Assembly (NCBI GenBank): GCA_023415575.1
Contig: JAEZKF010000018.1
Coordinates: 29,863 to 93,862, forward strand
DNA length: 64,000 bases
Direction: 5' to 3'
Source: Bacillota bacterium
GTDB taxonomy: Bacteria > Bacillota > Clostridia > Oscillospirales > Ruminococcaceae
Shown: in pieces, positions 1 to 7,842 of the stretch
Layout of the letters: each line of letters starts with the position of its first letter
How positions within the stretch are numbered: position 1 is the stretch's first letter
The notes under the pieces: model-generated
What the model saw: the letters and a program-made list of their open reading frames with translations, nothing else
What the model was told of the DNA's origin: nothing
The model's database searches: none
Position numbers and translations under genes: made by a program

Positions 1-545
1 ACAAACGAATCAAAGACGTAGTAGCGGTACTCCTTGTCGTGGTACCTGAGAATCACCTCGTCGCCGATTTCCACCTTGTCCAGATGGCGAAAGGGGTGCA
101 TGATATAGTAGTTGCGGTGGCCTGCCAGCACACAGTTCCCTTGTTCGCCGGGCGCAGCCGTGCCCGGTATATGGCCTACCCCGTAAAACAGTTCGTCCCC
201 GCCGCCCTCCACGAGGTTTTCGGAGACCCCGATGGACGGAAGCTTGATATAGCCGACGGCGGTGATATCAAGGGCCGGGCGGGCGGCAAAGAAGCTGCCG
301 AGCTCCGTCGGTTCGGGCAATCCCTCCTCCTGTACCTTTTGTACCGAAAGGCTGCTTTTTTCCACCTGCACTGAGACCGGGATGGGGTCCGGGTCAGGCA
401 GTTCCTTGGGGCCAGTAAGCCCCAGCGATGAAAGCAGTGCTCCCCACGGGTAGTAATAGGCCTGATATGCAACAGAAAACAAGAGCATTAAAATACCGAT
501 TACGATTAAAAAGTTTGGAACAAGCCTTTTTTGATTTGCCGACAT
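1..545 (-). CDS. Sortase, class D-like (partial, cut by left edge)
   Basis: Membrane-anchored transpeptidase expected to cleave an LPXTG-type sorting signal and attach the protein to the cell surface. Reading leftward from ATG at 543-545, the 181 visible residues are a short cytoplasmic tail (MSANQKRLVPNF), one transmembrane helix (residues 12-30), a linker and the start of the sortase barrel. The barrel contains GVGHIPGTA and the catalytic-His motif VLAGHRNYY, then FRHLDKVEIGDEV. The catalytic Cys and Arg lie beyond the window. An AAAGGA ribosome site sits about 10 bases before the ATG. It is the last visible gene of the surface operon, and the small LPXTG-type protein just upstream is its obvious substrate. 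Class D is inferred from the AGHR context; a neighbouring class is possible. Confidence 0.85.
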   Translation of the reverse strand, partial: MSANQKRLVPNFLIVIGILMLLFSVAYQAYYYPWGALLSSLGLTGPKELPDPDPIPVSVQVEKSSLSVQKVQEEGLPEPTELGSFFAARPALDITAVGYIKLPSIGVSENLVEGGGDELFYGVGHIPGTAAPGEQGNCVLAGHRNYYIMHPFRHLDKVEIGDEVILRYHDKEYRYYVFDSF

Positions 546-578
546 ATCTAAAGCGTCCTTTCTGTTTTAGAAATGAAC

Positions 579-612
579 AAAGACCGCCTATGCGCAAAGC
601 ATGGCGGTCTTT
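579..612 (-). terminator. Hairpin between LPXTG-protein and sortase genes
   Basis: Inverted repeat AAAGACCGCC/GGCGGTCTTT, with an additional ATGC/GCAT pairing inside. On the minus strand it is followed by TTGTTCATTT. It lies just after the stop of the LPXTG-type gene and just before the sortase, so it may act as a leaky terminator that lowers sortase expression. Confidence 0.65.
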
Positions 613-629
613 ACTCGTTTTAACCTACT

Positions 630-1316
630 CTACCGCTTTTTTCTGCCGAGCACGAGACCGCCAACCAGCAGTACGGCGCCCATGGGCAGCAGCATTTCAA
701 CGGGGAACCCGCCTGTCTCGGGCATACGCAGGGTGGTCATTGCGGGTACATCCGACTCTGTTTCGCTTTCAGTCGAGGAGGAGGTTGTGGTTACCTCCTT
801 GCAGTAGAACACCCACTTGACCTTGCCCACCGCATCCTGAAACTCGTTGCCCAGGGTTTCCGGGACGGTGAGGGTTGCGATAATGGTTGCCTTGTCGCCC
901 TTTGCATAGGTGCCGAGCACAATCTCCTTATCGGGGTCTCCCGATGCGGGCCCTGAGTACAGGGTGGTATCCGCCTTTCCGGGGCGTGAGAGTGTCAGCG
1001 TCAGCTCCAGCTCGTCGAGCAGTTTTGCGGAAAGCTTCCGCTCACCATCGAGCAGAGATCCCGCTGCCTCGGTCTTAAGGTATAGCCTTACCTTTTTGTA
1101 GTACTGGTTGTGAATCAGGATGGTTTGCGTGCCCACATAGCCCGGCATCATATCCTTAAGCTCTGTGAACAGGTCATCGCCCGGTATCGTGACAAGATTA
1201 CCGGTATCTTTGAGTACCACCTGACTTTCCAGCGCCGACACGTCTGCCGCCAGCCCCAAACCAAACAGGGCGACCGCCGTAAGGCAGAGCAGCGTTTTAA
1301 ATAGAAGATGTTTCAT
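630..1316 (-). CDS. Small LPXTG-type cell-wall-anchored protein
   Basis: Secreted protein of 228 residues. Residues 1-28 form a signal peptide (LLFKTLLCLTAVALFGLGLA). A beta-rich ectodomain is followed by a Ser/Thr/Glu linker (about 180-195). The C-terminus carries a sorting signal: MPETGG near 203-208 (an LPXTG variant with Met first), a hydrophobic helix and GRKKR. The ectodomain resembles no family I can name, but the size suits a pilus- or fibre-base anchor. AAAGGAA lies 7 bases before the ATG. It sits between the TasA-like genes and the sortase in one operon. I infer that it anchors the fibre made by its neighbours. Confidence 0.8.
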   Translation of the reverse strand: MKHLLFKTLLCLTAVALFGLGLAADVSALESQVVLKDTGNLVTIPGDDLFTELKDMMPGYVGTQTILIHNQYYKKVRLYLKTEAAGSLLDGERKLSAKLLDELELTLTLSRPGKADTTLYSGPASGDPDKEIVLGTYAKGDKATIIATLTVPETLGNEFQDAVGKVKWVFYCKEVTTTSSSTESETESDVPAMTTLRMPETGGFPVEMLLPMGAVLLVGGLVLGRKKR

Positions 1317-1387
1317 CTTGCAGTTCCTTTCCGCCTGCAGCGGCTGCAGAGCTGGATAGTCTTGTTAGGGTCTATTCCCTCAACTAA

Positions 1388-2167
1388 TTAATCCTCTATT
1401 GTAATTTTGTTGCCCCAGCCGATAATCTTGCCATTTTTATTTCTCTTTGGGTTAAAATGTTCATACTGAATCGCCTCGGCCGTTACGATAACTTTGATGT
1501 CCTTGTCTGCATAAGCATTACCCCAGCTTGTGGGAATCTTAACTTCTTTAAACAAGACAGCCTTTTCTTGCGGTTTCAGCTCTTTCTGGTAGTAATAGTA
1601 TCCATCCTCACCAAGTACCCAATCCTCAACCACTTTGATGAGCTTGTCATCATCGGGAGCTCCAGGACCACCAGGAGCTCCAGGACCACCAGGAGCTCCA
1701 GGACCGCCGGGACCACCAGGGCCGTCAGGAACACCAGGACCGCCGGGACCACCAGAACCGCCGGGACCACCAGAGCTAGCAGGCTCGCCAGGACCAGCAG
1801 GACCAGCAGGGCCGGCAGCGGCAAGGGTGGCAGCTTCGATTGCGGCATCATCTTCAGTTACAACACAGGACTCTGCTTCTTCGATACCCGTTATGGTAAT
1901 CAACGCGCGAACATAGCACGGGTTTTTGCCGGTGTTAGTAATGGTGGGATCCTTTGAAATCTTGTCGCCGGGCACAATTGGGCCGAGGCTTCCGTCGGGA
2001 TTGTTCGGCTTGAACGACGGCTCAGTCAGCGAAATCTTGACATTACCCATGGTTACAACGTTTTCTACCTCAGCGCGCGAGGTAAAGTATGCAATGGTCC
2101 CCCCCACTGCGAGCAGGGCCGCGGTGAGCAAAGCCACTGCAATAATGCCTGCTTTTCTCATGGTCAT
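1388..2167 (-). CDS. TasA/camelysin-like fibre subunit with collagen-like insert
   Basis: Secreted protein of 259 residues. The N-terminus ends in the SipW-type signal GGTIAYFTSR (about residues 22-31), typical of TasA/CalY/camelysin proteins that a dedicated SipW peptidase processes. After MGNVKISL come the conserved stretches GDKISKDPTITNTG and NPCYVRALITI, shared with the next gene upstream. Between about residues 115 and 172 the fold is interrupted by a low-complexity run of Gly-X-Pro triplets (GGP, GAP, GVP, GGS), collagen-like. The TasA-like part then resumes with WVLGEDGYYYYQKEL and ends in VIVTAEAIQYEHF. GGAGG lies 8 bases before the ATG. The DNA of the insert is strongly repetitive (18-bp units). 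Fibre-subunit assignment is by family; the function of the insert is unknown. Confidence 0.85.
   Translation of the reverse strand: MTMRKAGIIAVALLTAALLAVGGTIAYFTSRAEVENVVTMGNVKISLTEPSFKPNNPDGSLGPIVPGDKISKDPTITNTGKNPCYVRALITITGIEEAESCVVTEDDAAIEAATLAAAGPAGPAGPGEPASSGGPGGSGGPGGPGVPDGPGGPGGPGAPGGPGAPGGPGAPDDDKLIKVVEDWVLGEDGYYYYQKELKPQEKAVLFKEVKIPTSWGNAYADKDIKVIVTAEAIQYEHFNPKRNKNGKIIGWGNKITIED
1653..1822 (-). repeat. Collagen-like Gly-X-Pro coding repeat
   Basis: The stretch is built from near-identical 18-bp units (GGAGCTCCAGGACCACCA on the plus strand) that decay toward the N-terminal side. On the minus strand it encodes a run of GAP and GGP triplets with one Asp in place of Gly, then GPA triplets and a GEPA/SS break. 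It lies wholly inside the TasA-like gene and keeps frame, so it is an in-frame expansion, not an inserted element. Confidence 0.9.
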
Positions 2168-2213
2168 AATAAATTCCTCCTATTTTATATGTGAATATTA
2201 CTGGGGACTAGGT

Positions 2214-2849
2214 TCAAGAATCGGCCATTGGCATCTGGGCTGCAAATGCGCTTACAGCCGATGCAATAAAGTCACTGCCCGGCTCAAAGCCGCCCTCACA
2301 CTGAACAGCCTCGGCAACGATAACCATATCAAAGCCTTCCGCATCGCCCTCTACGGTTGAGCTGGGGAGGCTGAGCGCGGTAAACAGCGGCACGGTCTGG
2401 TCGATTTCATCGCCAGATGCGCCATTCAGGATGCGGTTATAATAGAAATAACCGTCCCGGTAGGTCCACGAATCAGCCGAACTGCCGAGGTTTGCACCTT
2501 CGATGACAAACGCGCCGGGTGCGTCAATGGTCGTGCCTTTACAGTCCACACCGGTAACCTGCAGGCGAACATAGCAGGGGCTTACGCCTGTGTTGCGCAC
2601 AACCGGGTCTTTGGAAGCGGTCTCGCCGGGCGCCATCTTTTGGGCGACTTCCTTGCCTGCCGGTTTGCCGTCTATAGCGTTATCCCACGCATTTTCAATC
2701 AGCTCGATGGTAATACCGCCTACCGTGAAAGTATTGGTTACGAGGGCCGTTTTGCTGGTGAAATAAGCTACGGTTCCGCCGATGGCAAGGGCGGCTGCAA
2801 GAGTCGGGGCAAGAAGGCTAAGCAATATCGTTCTTTTTTTCACATTCAT
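2214..2849 (-). CDS. TasA/camelysin-like SipW-dependent fibre subunit
   Basis: Secreted protein of 211 residues with the signal GGTVAYFTSKT near residues 24-34, the hallmark of TasA/CalY-family proteins cleaved by SipW. It continues with FTVGGITIELIENAW, the conserved PGETASKDPVVRNTG segment, SPCYVRLQVTG, and a C-terminal VIVAEAVQCEGGF that parallels its downstream paralogue at 1388-2167. It lacks any collagen-like insert and is therefore the plain version of the pair. GGAGG lies 5 bases before the ATG. It is directly downstream of the sipW gene. By family knowledge it should form or seed extracellular amyloid-like or beta-donor fibres. Which of the two paralogues is the major subunit cannot be told from sequence. 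Confidence 0.85.
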   Translation of the reverse strand: MNVKKRTILLSLLAPTLAAALAIGGTVAYFTSKTALVTNTFTVGGITIELIENAWDNAIDGKPAGKEVAQKMAPGETASKDPVVRNTGVSPCYVRLQVTGVDCKGTTIDAPGAFVIEGANLGSSADSWTYRDGYFYYNRILNGASGDEIDQTVPLFTALSLPSSTVEGDAEGFDMVIVAEAVQCEGGFEPGSDFIASAVSAFAAQMPMADS

Positions 2850-2873
2850 TCCTCCATATTGCGTTTATATTGG

Positions 2874-3404
2874 TTACCCGATATTGGGTTTGCCTGGGGC
2901 CTTAGTGGTTTGGTTGCGGATTGGTTCTTCTATGAGTCCGACAGCCTTGGGCAATAGCAAAACAATCAGCATCATCAGCACAACGCAGATGAGGCCGGGC
3001 ACCGTTTGCACAAACAGCGCGATATACCCTAATAGGGGCAGATAGAGCTTTGCCTTGCCGATTACCGCATCAAACGGCACGGGGGAGGGGTCCTCGGTCG
3101 GGTTTGCATCCCCTTTGGTGATAAAGGTGCGCTGGGTGCTGTCTGCCGAAACCACTCGGTGGGTGACCGGCACTCCGTTAGCGAGTTGGTACATCACTAC
3201 GTCGCCCGCGTGGAGGTTTTCAGGTGCTGTTGGTTGCACAAACACAATCCCACCCACCGGGTAGGCGGGCTCCATACTGCCCGAAAGGACGGTATAGGGC
3301 ATATATCCCAGTATGCGCGGCACCAGCATCAGCGCCGCAATCACAATAACGGCTGCCAAAACCGCATTGGACAGGATGCGCGCAATCTTTGTGAACACCA
3401 TCAT
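2874..3404 (-). CDS. sipW: Type I signal peptidase, SipW (ER) type
   Basis: Membrane serine protease that removes the signal peptide of TasA-like proteins. The 176-residue protein has one N-terminal transmembrane helix (residues 10-30) and the catalytic-Ser motif SGSMEPAYPVG. The second catalytic motif is VTHRVV, with His in place of the bacterial Lys; this marks the SipW/ER-type class. GDANPTEDP follows, and a second hydrophobic segment lies near the C-terminus (LIVLLLPKAVG). The gene starts 11 bases after the upstream VWA gene stops, so translation is likely coupled. Two in-frame ATGs (3404, 3401) are equally possible. The two proteins encoded immediately downstream carry matching signals. 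Confidence 0.93.
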   Translation of the reverse strand: MMVFTKIARILSNAVLAAVIVIAALMLVPRILGYMPYTVLSGSMEPAYPVGGIVFVQPTAPENLHAGDVVMYQLANGVPVTHRVVSADSTQRTFITKGDANPTEDPSPVPFDAVIGKAKLYLPLLGYIALFVQTVPGLICVVLMMLIVLLLPKAVGLIEEPIRNQTTKAPGKPNIG

Positions 3405-3414
3405 ATCCTCTAGG

Positions 3415-6400
3415 CTACCTCTTTACGGCAAAGGAGTTTCTCACCACATCGGTGTGGGAGTACCATTTGCTTTGCCACTTATCGTTTATATAGCGAGCGC
3501 TGCCGGTTGGAGATGTGCTTGCTATGGTAAATACCACACTCTTGCCGCTAACCGTTCCATTTGACGAGGCTGTAACAGACTTGGTGTTGTAGCGGATGGA
3601 GTCAAGCTCGGTAAGGCGATAGGTTCCGGCACCCAGCTTTTCAAAGACGATGGTCTTTTCGCCGGTTCCGTCGGTATTGCCGCCCTCTACCCATTTGCCG
3701 GCACCGCTGCTGCCGCCTGTAAAGCGTACATAGTTGCTTGCAATCTCATGGAAGCTGCCGTCGTCGCCAAGCTTTTCAAGCTTGTATGCAAAGATGGGGT
3801 CTCCGTGCGGCGCCCAGTTTTCGGTGATTACCTTGGTTACGGCAATCGAGCCGTTGTCAACATCAATCGTAAACCAGCCATCATTGTTTTGGTTGTAATT
3901 ATTGTTCAGATAGCAGGCATAGGTCGAAAACTGATACGTCTCCGGAACATCCAGACGCTTAGCCAGTACATTGAAATCGGTCTTTTCGTCAAGAATTACG
4001 TTTGCGGGGTCGCTGACCGCATCGCCCTTGCCGCGCAGCGAGAACTCATACGAGAGGGTCGGCGGTGTGCCGCTGCCTGCCCCTGCGTATACCCATTGTG
4101 CGGGGATGTTGGAGCTCCAATCATTCGGGCCGGTCTTATACTGCCATACGGGGGTTTTTACGCGGTCATTGAGGTTTGTCTTTTCACCCGCAAAGATTTT
4201 GGTGTCACTGAGTTCAATAAGCGGGGTAAGGATGTGGAGCTGTTTATTGTCGTTGACAAACTCGGTGGAGCGATACTTGCCTGTATTAACCGGTTGGACG
4301 GTCGCAACAAGCTCAAAGTCGGTATCCTTATCAGGACGCTGTGGCATCGTCTGCTGCCCTACTTCGCGCAGCGAGTACACAATCTGCGTGTCGCCGTAGG
4401 TCTGCCAGTCGATATCAGAGCCCGCATCGAGCTTGCTTAGGTCGGCTGCGAGTGCATCACCGGCATAGAGATAGGCATCGCGTCCGACAAGGTCGTAGCG
4501 CAACGGAACATCCACTTCGGGGACACTGAATGGACGGGAAGCGTCCGGATAACTGGGATGGGTAATCTGCGAGCCCGCACTGTTGGTGGGCACCTGGTTA
4601 CCGCCTACATAGTTCTCCCTTGCCTGGACAACAAAGCTTGCCTTCCAGCCGGAGTCTGCGCTGCCCGAGCCGGGTATGGTCTGATTTGTCCAAGTTATCA
4701 CATCTCGCCCTTGGTCGTCGGTGGTAATCGTTGCGCCGCTAGCAATCAGGGCCTGCCTGCTCGCCTGAGTTAGGGTAAAGCGCTCGTTGACGACATCTGT
4801 GATTACAGCACCGCTTAGAGCACCCGAGATGTTACCGAATATAGTGGCAAACACATTGCCAAGCCCGGAATTATTGGCGTTATAGTAATGCGAAGGAGAA
4901 GTTGCAAGCGCCTTCAAGAAGTCTTCAAGCTCGCGAATCTTGTTTGAACTAATGCCACCACCGTACATGCCGATTGTAAACAGCGTACATTTTTTCTTAA
5001 GGGGTTCTGCAACATTGATGGCGTCCTGCTTGGTGCTGCCTACGGGCTCACCGTCGGTAAACAGAATGACGTATTTGCTGCGGTCGGATTGACCGGCACC
5101 ATCGATAATCTCTCTCGCTCTTTTCAGTCCTTCATCGTGCTTGGTGTTACCGGTCAGACGGATGTTTTGGATTGCACTCTTAACTGTGGAAACACCGTTT
5201 GAGTTGAGGGTAGTCAGCCCACATAGGGTTGTGCCGGTATTGTTGAAGCTCACAACTGCAATCCGGCTATTCGGAGAGGAGTTCGCGACATTTGTCACAA
5301 AGTCCGTCGCATATTCCTTAAGCATATCAAGCTTGGTTTTGTCGTTCTCGCCTTTGACGTAAACCACAGTGTTGCCTTCAAGCTTTCCAGACGCGATACT
5401 TTTTTCTCCGGTACTTTTGGATTCAATCCGATACCAGCCCGTGCCTTTTATTTCGCCATAGTAGCCTTGGGGTTTTTCATTTGCTTTAAGGTATTCGATG
5501 GGTCGATACTCGTTCTCTACAAACACGAAATATTTATAATAATCAAAGTTGGTTGGGTCTGGTGCCGGATGATCCCACTCCGGTTGATTCGGGTTTGGCA
5601 GTTTGCTCACGGTTGTTGGTTCCGAGGAAACAGTCATTAGCCACGGCATACTTCCCGAGGCATCCAGTACCAGTACGATGTCGGCTGGCGCAGCCTGCTG
5701 TGCCGGCCCCCATACGGCGAGTGAAATCTGATAGGTTCTGTCATCTTCTGATAAAAGTTCGGCAGACTTATCTAGGTGGATCTTGCTTAAGCCAAACGTG
5801 CTGCTTAATGTCGCTGCTGCCGCTGAAAAACCAGTCTCCACCTTTATGGGCACTCCTGCAAACATACTGAGCTCCAGCTTTTCGCTTGTGGGGCTGAGGA
5901 GCAGAATGGTGGTCTGCACCTCAGATTTGTCGGATGTTTTGGGCTCAGAGGGGGAGACATCACCCGTATCGGAGGATGTGTCTTGGTCATCCGACGAGGT
6001 ATCATTGCTATCGGAGCTTGCTTCTTTAGAAGAAGTTTCATCCGAGGGCGTTTCCTGCGAGGAAGTATCTTCTGAGGAGGTATCTTCCGAAGAGGTTGCA
6101 TCCTCGAAGCTTGTTTGCTCTTCTTCTACTGTTGTCATATCCTGCTGAGCTACAAAGCTGTGCATCTGAACTGGTTCATAAATGATAGAAGGTTCCTCTG
6201 CTTGCTGTGAGGATGTCTCTTCTGCCTCTTGGGAAGAAGATTCCTCTGATGGCTCAGACGAAGTTTCCTTCTGACTGCTGGTCGTGTCGTTGTTTGTTTC
6301 ACTATCGGTACCGGTGTAGGTTACCTCAAGCACCTCAATGAGCGCGTCAGCAGGCAGGTTTGCTTCTGCGACCGTACCGTCCAGTACGCGCTTATCTGCG

Positions 6401-7227
6401 GTAAGCCCGTTTTTCTCTGCATCCTGGACACGCAGCGGCATACCGTTTTCATCAAGAATATTCAAGATAAAGGTGTGCGGCTTTGATTCGTCCGCGTTGA
6501 TGGCGGTGACACTCACCTGCTTGGTGGCGGGGTTTATGGTGACAATCGCCTGACAGTGCGCACATCCGGTGTCAGTACTGCCAAAGAAGTGCACAAGACG
6601 CACTCCCACAAGGCTTTGTGCAAGCTGAGCCTTCATGAGATTGCTGCCATAGGGGAGTTTAATCTGATTAAGCACCTCAACAAGGGACTTCTCTAGCTGA
6701 TAGCTGTAAACCTGCCCGTCCTCCTGCTTGGGTTCGTCGGCCTGGGAGGATGATTCGGAAGAGGATTCGGAGGAAGAGTTGTCCGACACCTCGGAGGATT
6801 CATTCTCACCTTGCGCTTCCTCGGATGAAGTGTCCTCGCCGGCAGGCTGGGCGGAGGTGCTCGCATAGCTCTTTTCAGGCTCTGACGCTACCTCAGGTGC
6901 GGCCTCCGGCTGTGACTCAGGTGCGGATTCAGATTCCTGCTGAGAGGATTCAGTAGGTTTTTCTGTCTCCTGCTCATCGCCGGCAGCAGGCGTCGGAGGG
7001 ATAACAACTTTATACTCCGCCGTTTCCTCAGCGGTAAGTGCTCCGCGCTCAAACGCCTCGAGTACCTCTTTTGCGCTGATGGTCAGGCTATGAGACTTTT
7101 CGTCTCCCTTTTGCTCAGCGTCGGTATCGGAGGTATAGCCCGAAAAGCCTGCGCACATAAACATTAAAGCTGCAAGAAAAACGGCAAAACACTTTTTTGC
7201 TGCTGAGTCTTTTAGGATGTGAACCAT
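3415..7227 (-). CDS. Large secreted VWA-domain adhesin, first gene of surface-fibre operon
   Basis: Secreted surface protein of about 1270 residues. It has an N-terminal signal peptide (KKCFAVFLAALMFMCAGFSG), Ser/Glu/Thr-rich spacers (about 80-165 and 305-450), and between them a folded block with a CAHC pair. A von Willebrand A domain begins near residue 515 with the MIDAS motif VLDASGSM and contains YVILFTDGEP. A long beta-rich region follows. A C-terminal prealbumin-like pilin fold (GSIAVTKVITENW near 1125; TYRLTELDS) completes it. There is no LPXTG signal and no C-terminal membrane helix, so anchoring must be indirect. The start at 7227 (ATG) is preferred over a GTG three bases upstream because GAGGTG lies 7 bases before it. 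Binding partners are unknown; family knowledge suggests host or substrate adhesion as a tip protein. Confidence 0.85.
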   Translation of the reverse strand: MVHILKDSAAKKCFAVFLAALMFMCAGFSGYTSDTDAEQKGDEKSHSLTISAKEVLEAFERGALTAEETAEYKVVIPPTPAAGDEQETEKPTESSQQESESAPESQPEAAPEVASEPEKSYASTSAQPAGEDTSSEEAQGENESSEVSDNSSSESSSESSSQADEPKQEDGQVYSYQLEKSLVEVLNQIKLPYGSNLMKAQLAQSLVGVRLVHFFGSTDTGCAHCQAIVTINPATKQVSVTAINADESKPHTFILNILDENGMPLRVQDAEKNGLTADKRVLDGTVAEANLPADALIEVLEVTYTGTDSETNNDTTSSQKETSSEPSEESSSQEAEETSSQQAEEPSIIYEPVQMHSFVAQQDMTTVEEEQTSFEDATSSEDTSSEDTSSQETPSDETSSKEASSDSNDTSSDDQDTSSDTGDVSPSEPKTSDKSEVQTTILLLSPTSEKLELSMFAGVPIKVETGFSAAAATLSSTFGLSKIHLDKSAELLSEDDRTYQISLAVWGPAQQAAPADIVLVLDASGSMPWLMTVSSEPTTVSKLPNPNQPEWDHPAPDPTNFDYYKYFVFVENEYRPIEYLKANEKPQGYYGEIKGTGWYRIESKSTGEKSIASGKLEGNTVVYVKGENDKTKLDMLKEYATDFVTNVANSSPNSRIAVVSFNNTGTTLCGLTTLNSNGVSTVKSAIQNIRLTGNTKHDEGLKRAREIIDGAGQSDRSKYVILFTDGEPVGSTKQDAINVAEPLKKKCTLFTIGMYGGGISSNKIRELEDFLKALATSPSHYYNANNSGLGNVFATIFGNISGALSGAVITDVVNERFTLTQASRQALIASGATITTDDQGRDVITWTNQTIPGSGSADSGWKASFVVQARENYVGGNQVPTNSAGSQITHPSYPDASRPFSVPEVDVPLRYDLVGRDAYLYAGDALAADLSKLDAGSDIDWQTYGDTQIVYSLREVGQQTMPQRPDKDTDFELVATVQPVNTGKYRSTEFVNDNKQLHILTPLIELSDTKIFAGEKTNLNDRVKTPVWQYKTGPNDWSSNIPAQWVYAGAGSGTPPTLSYEFSLRGKGDAVSDPANVILDEKTDFNVLAKRLDVPETYQFSTYACYLNNNYNQNNDGWFTIDVDNGSIAVTKVITENWAPHGDPIFAYKLEKLGDDGSFHEIASNYVRFTGGSSGAGKWVEGGNTDGTGEKTIVFEKLGAGTYRLTELDSIRYNTKSVTASSNGTVSGKSVVFTIASTSPTGSARYINDKWQSKWYSHTDVVRNSFAVKR

Positions 7228-7538
7228 CACAAGGCACCTCTCTTTTCAAAACACACATACTGCCCGCCTTAGTTGCGGGTCGTAGTTTACAAACCATTTA
7301 TCTTGGCATACTATGGACAACTTCCAAGCAAAATATATGAACAAGCCCCAATTTTTATACACTTAGTATTGAAATTTATTCCGATAATAATCATTGATGT
7401 TTGCATTATTTTATAAGAAAAATCCTTGATTTCGGGCGTATTTTGTCTGCAAAACCGCGAAAGCTATTGGTGTGTAATACACTTTTGCGAACTTATCAAT
7501 CTATGCGATGCGCAAGGTGCAATGAAAGGAGAATACCT
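7228..7538. other. Divergent intergenic region
   Basis: This stretch separates the leftward surface operon from a rightward small gene. It is AT-rich. A small GCCCGC/GCGGG hairpin near 7262-7280 lies in the presumed leader of the VWA gene. I could not assign a convincing -35/-10 pair for either direction and recognise no riboswitch. Confidence 0.5.
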
Positions 7539-7700
7539 ATGCCACTTGATCAACTGCTTATGCAAGATAAGAAGCTTGAACACTTTTTTTACTCCCTGCC
7601 CGAGTATGTGCAGGAGACCATCCGCGAAAGGGCAAACAACATGAATGACCCCGACGACGTGTACGTCTATGCCGAGAACTTTACGCGCGGCGATAAGTAG
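7539..7700 (+). CDS. Small conserved protein of unknown function (53 aa)
   Basis: Encodes a 53-residue acidic protein starting MPLDQLLMQDKK. The ATG at 7539 is preceded by AAAGGAG at 7 bases; an in-frame extension to 7401 has no ribosome site and reads as non-coding. The protein contains FFYSLPEYVQETI and ends VYAENFTRGDK, a layout I recall in small uncharacterised Clostridia proteins, but no function is known to me. No membrane segment is present. It is a single-gene unit with a strong terminator directly downstream. Confidence 0.7.
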   Translation: MPLDQLLMQDKKLEHFFYSLPEYVQETIRERANNMNDPDDVYVYAENFTRGDK

Positions 7701-7713
7701 AGGCCTATAAACT

Positions 7714-7756
7714 GCAAAAGCGGAGAGCCGTAAAAAGCTCTCCGCTTTTGCAATCG
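7714..7756 (+). terminator. Rho-independent terminator
   Basis: Perfect 15-bp stem GCAAAAGCGGAGAGC with its complement around a CGTAAAAA loop. It ends the small gene at 7539-7700. The downstream T-run is poor (CAATCGG), but the stem itself ends in A/T tracts. Confidence 0.75.
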
Positions 7757-7767
7757 GAATCTGTTAT

Positions 7768-7796
7768 TTGCGTAAAGTGGCAGGAGTTGATATAAT
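7768..7796 (+). promoter_or_regulatory. Sigma-A-type promoter of thpR
   Basis: TTGCGT (7768-7773), 17-base spacer, TATAAT (7791-7796). It lies 46 bases before the TTG start of the next gene. Confidence 0.7.
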
Positions 7797-7842
7797 AACC
7801 TTTGGTATGCTACACAATATCGAATAAAGGGGTGCGCACCAC

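Noticed and set aside
1635..1916. Plus-strand frame coding a perfect collagen-like GPP/GAP run
   Set aside because: It is antisense to the TasA-like gene. GGN and CCN codons are each other's complements, so a Gly/Pro repeat on one strand necessarily yields a Gly/Pro repeat on the other. It has no ribosome site, and the minus frame continues into conserved flanks on both sides.
5844..6101. Minus-strand 85-residue frame in the VWA gene
   Set aside because: Shifted-frame shadow of the Ser/Glu-rich repeats of the VWA gene on the same strand.
7228..7400. c-di-GMP riboswitch in the leader of the surface-fibre operon
   Set aside because: Expected from biology but the GEMM-type conserved segments were not found; only a small hairpin is visible.
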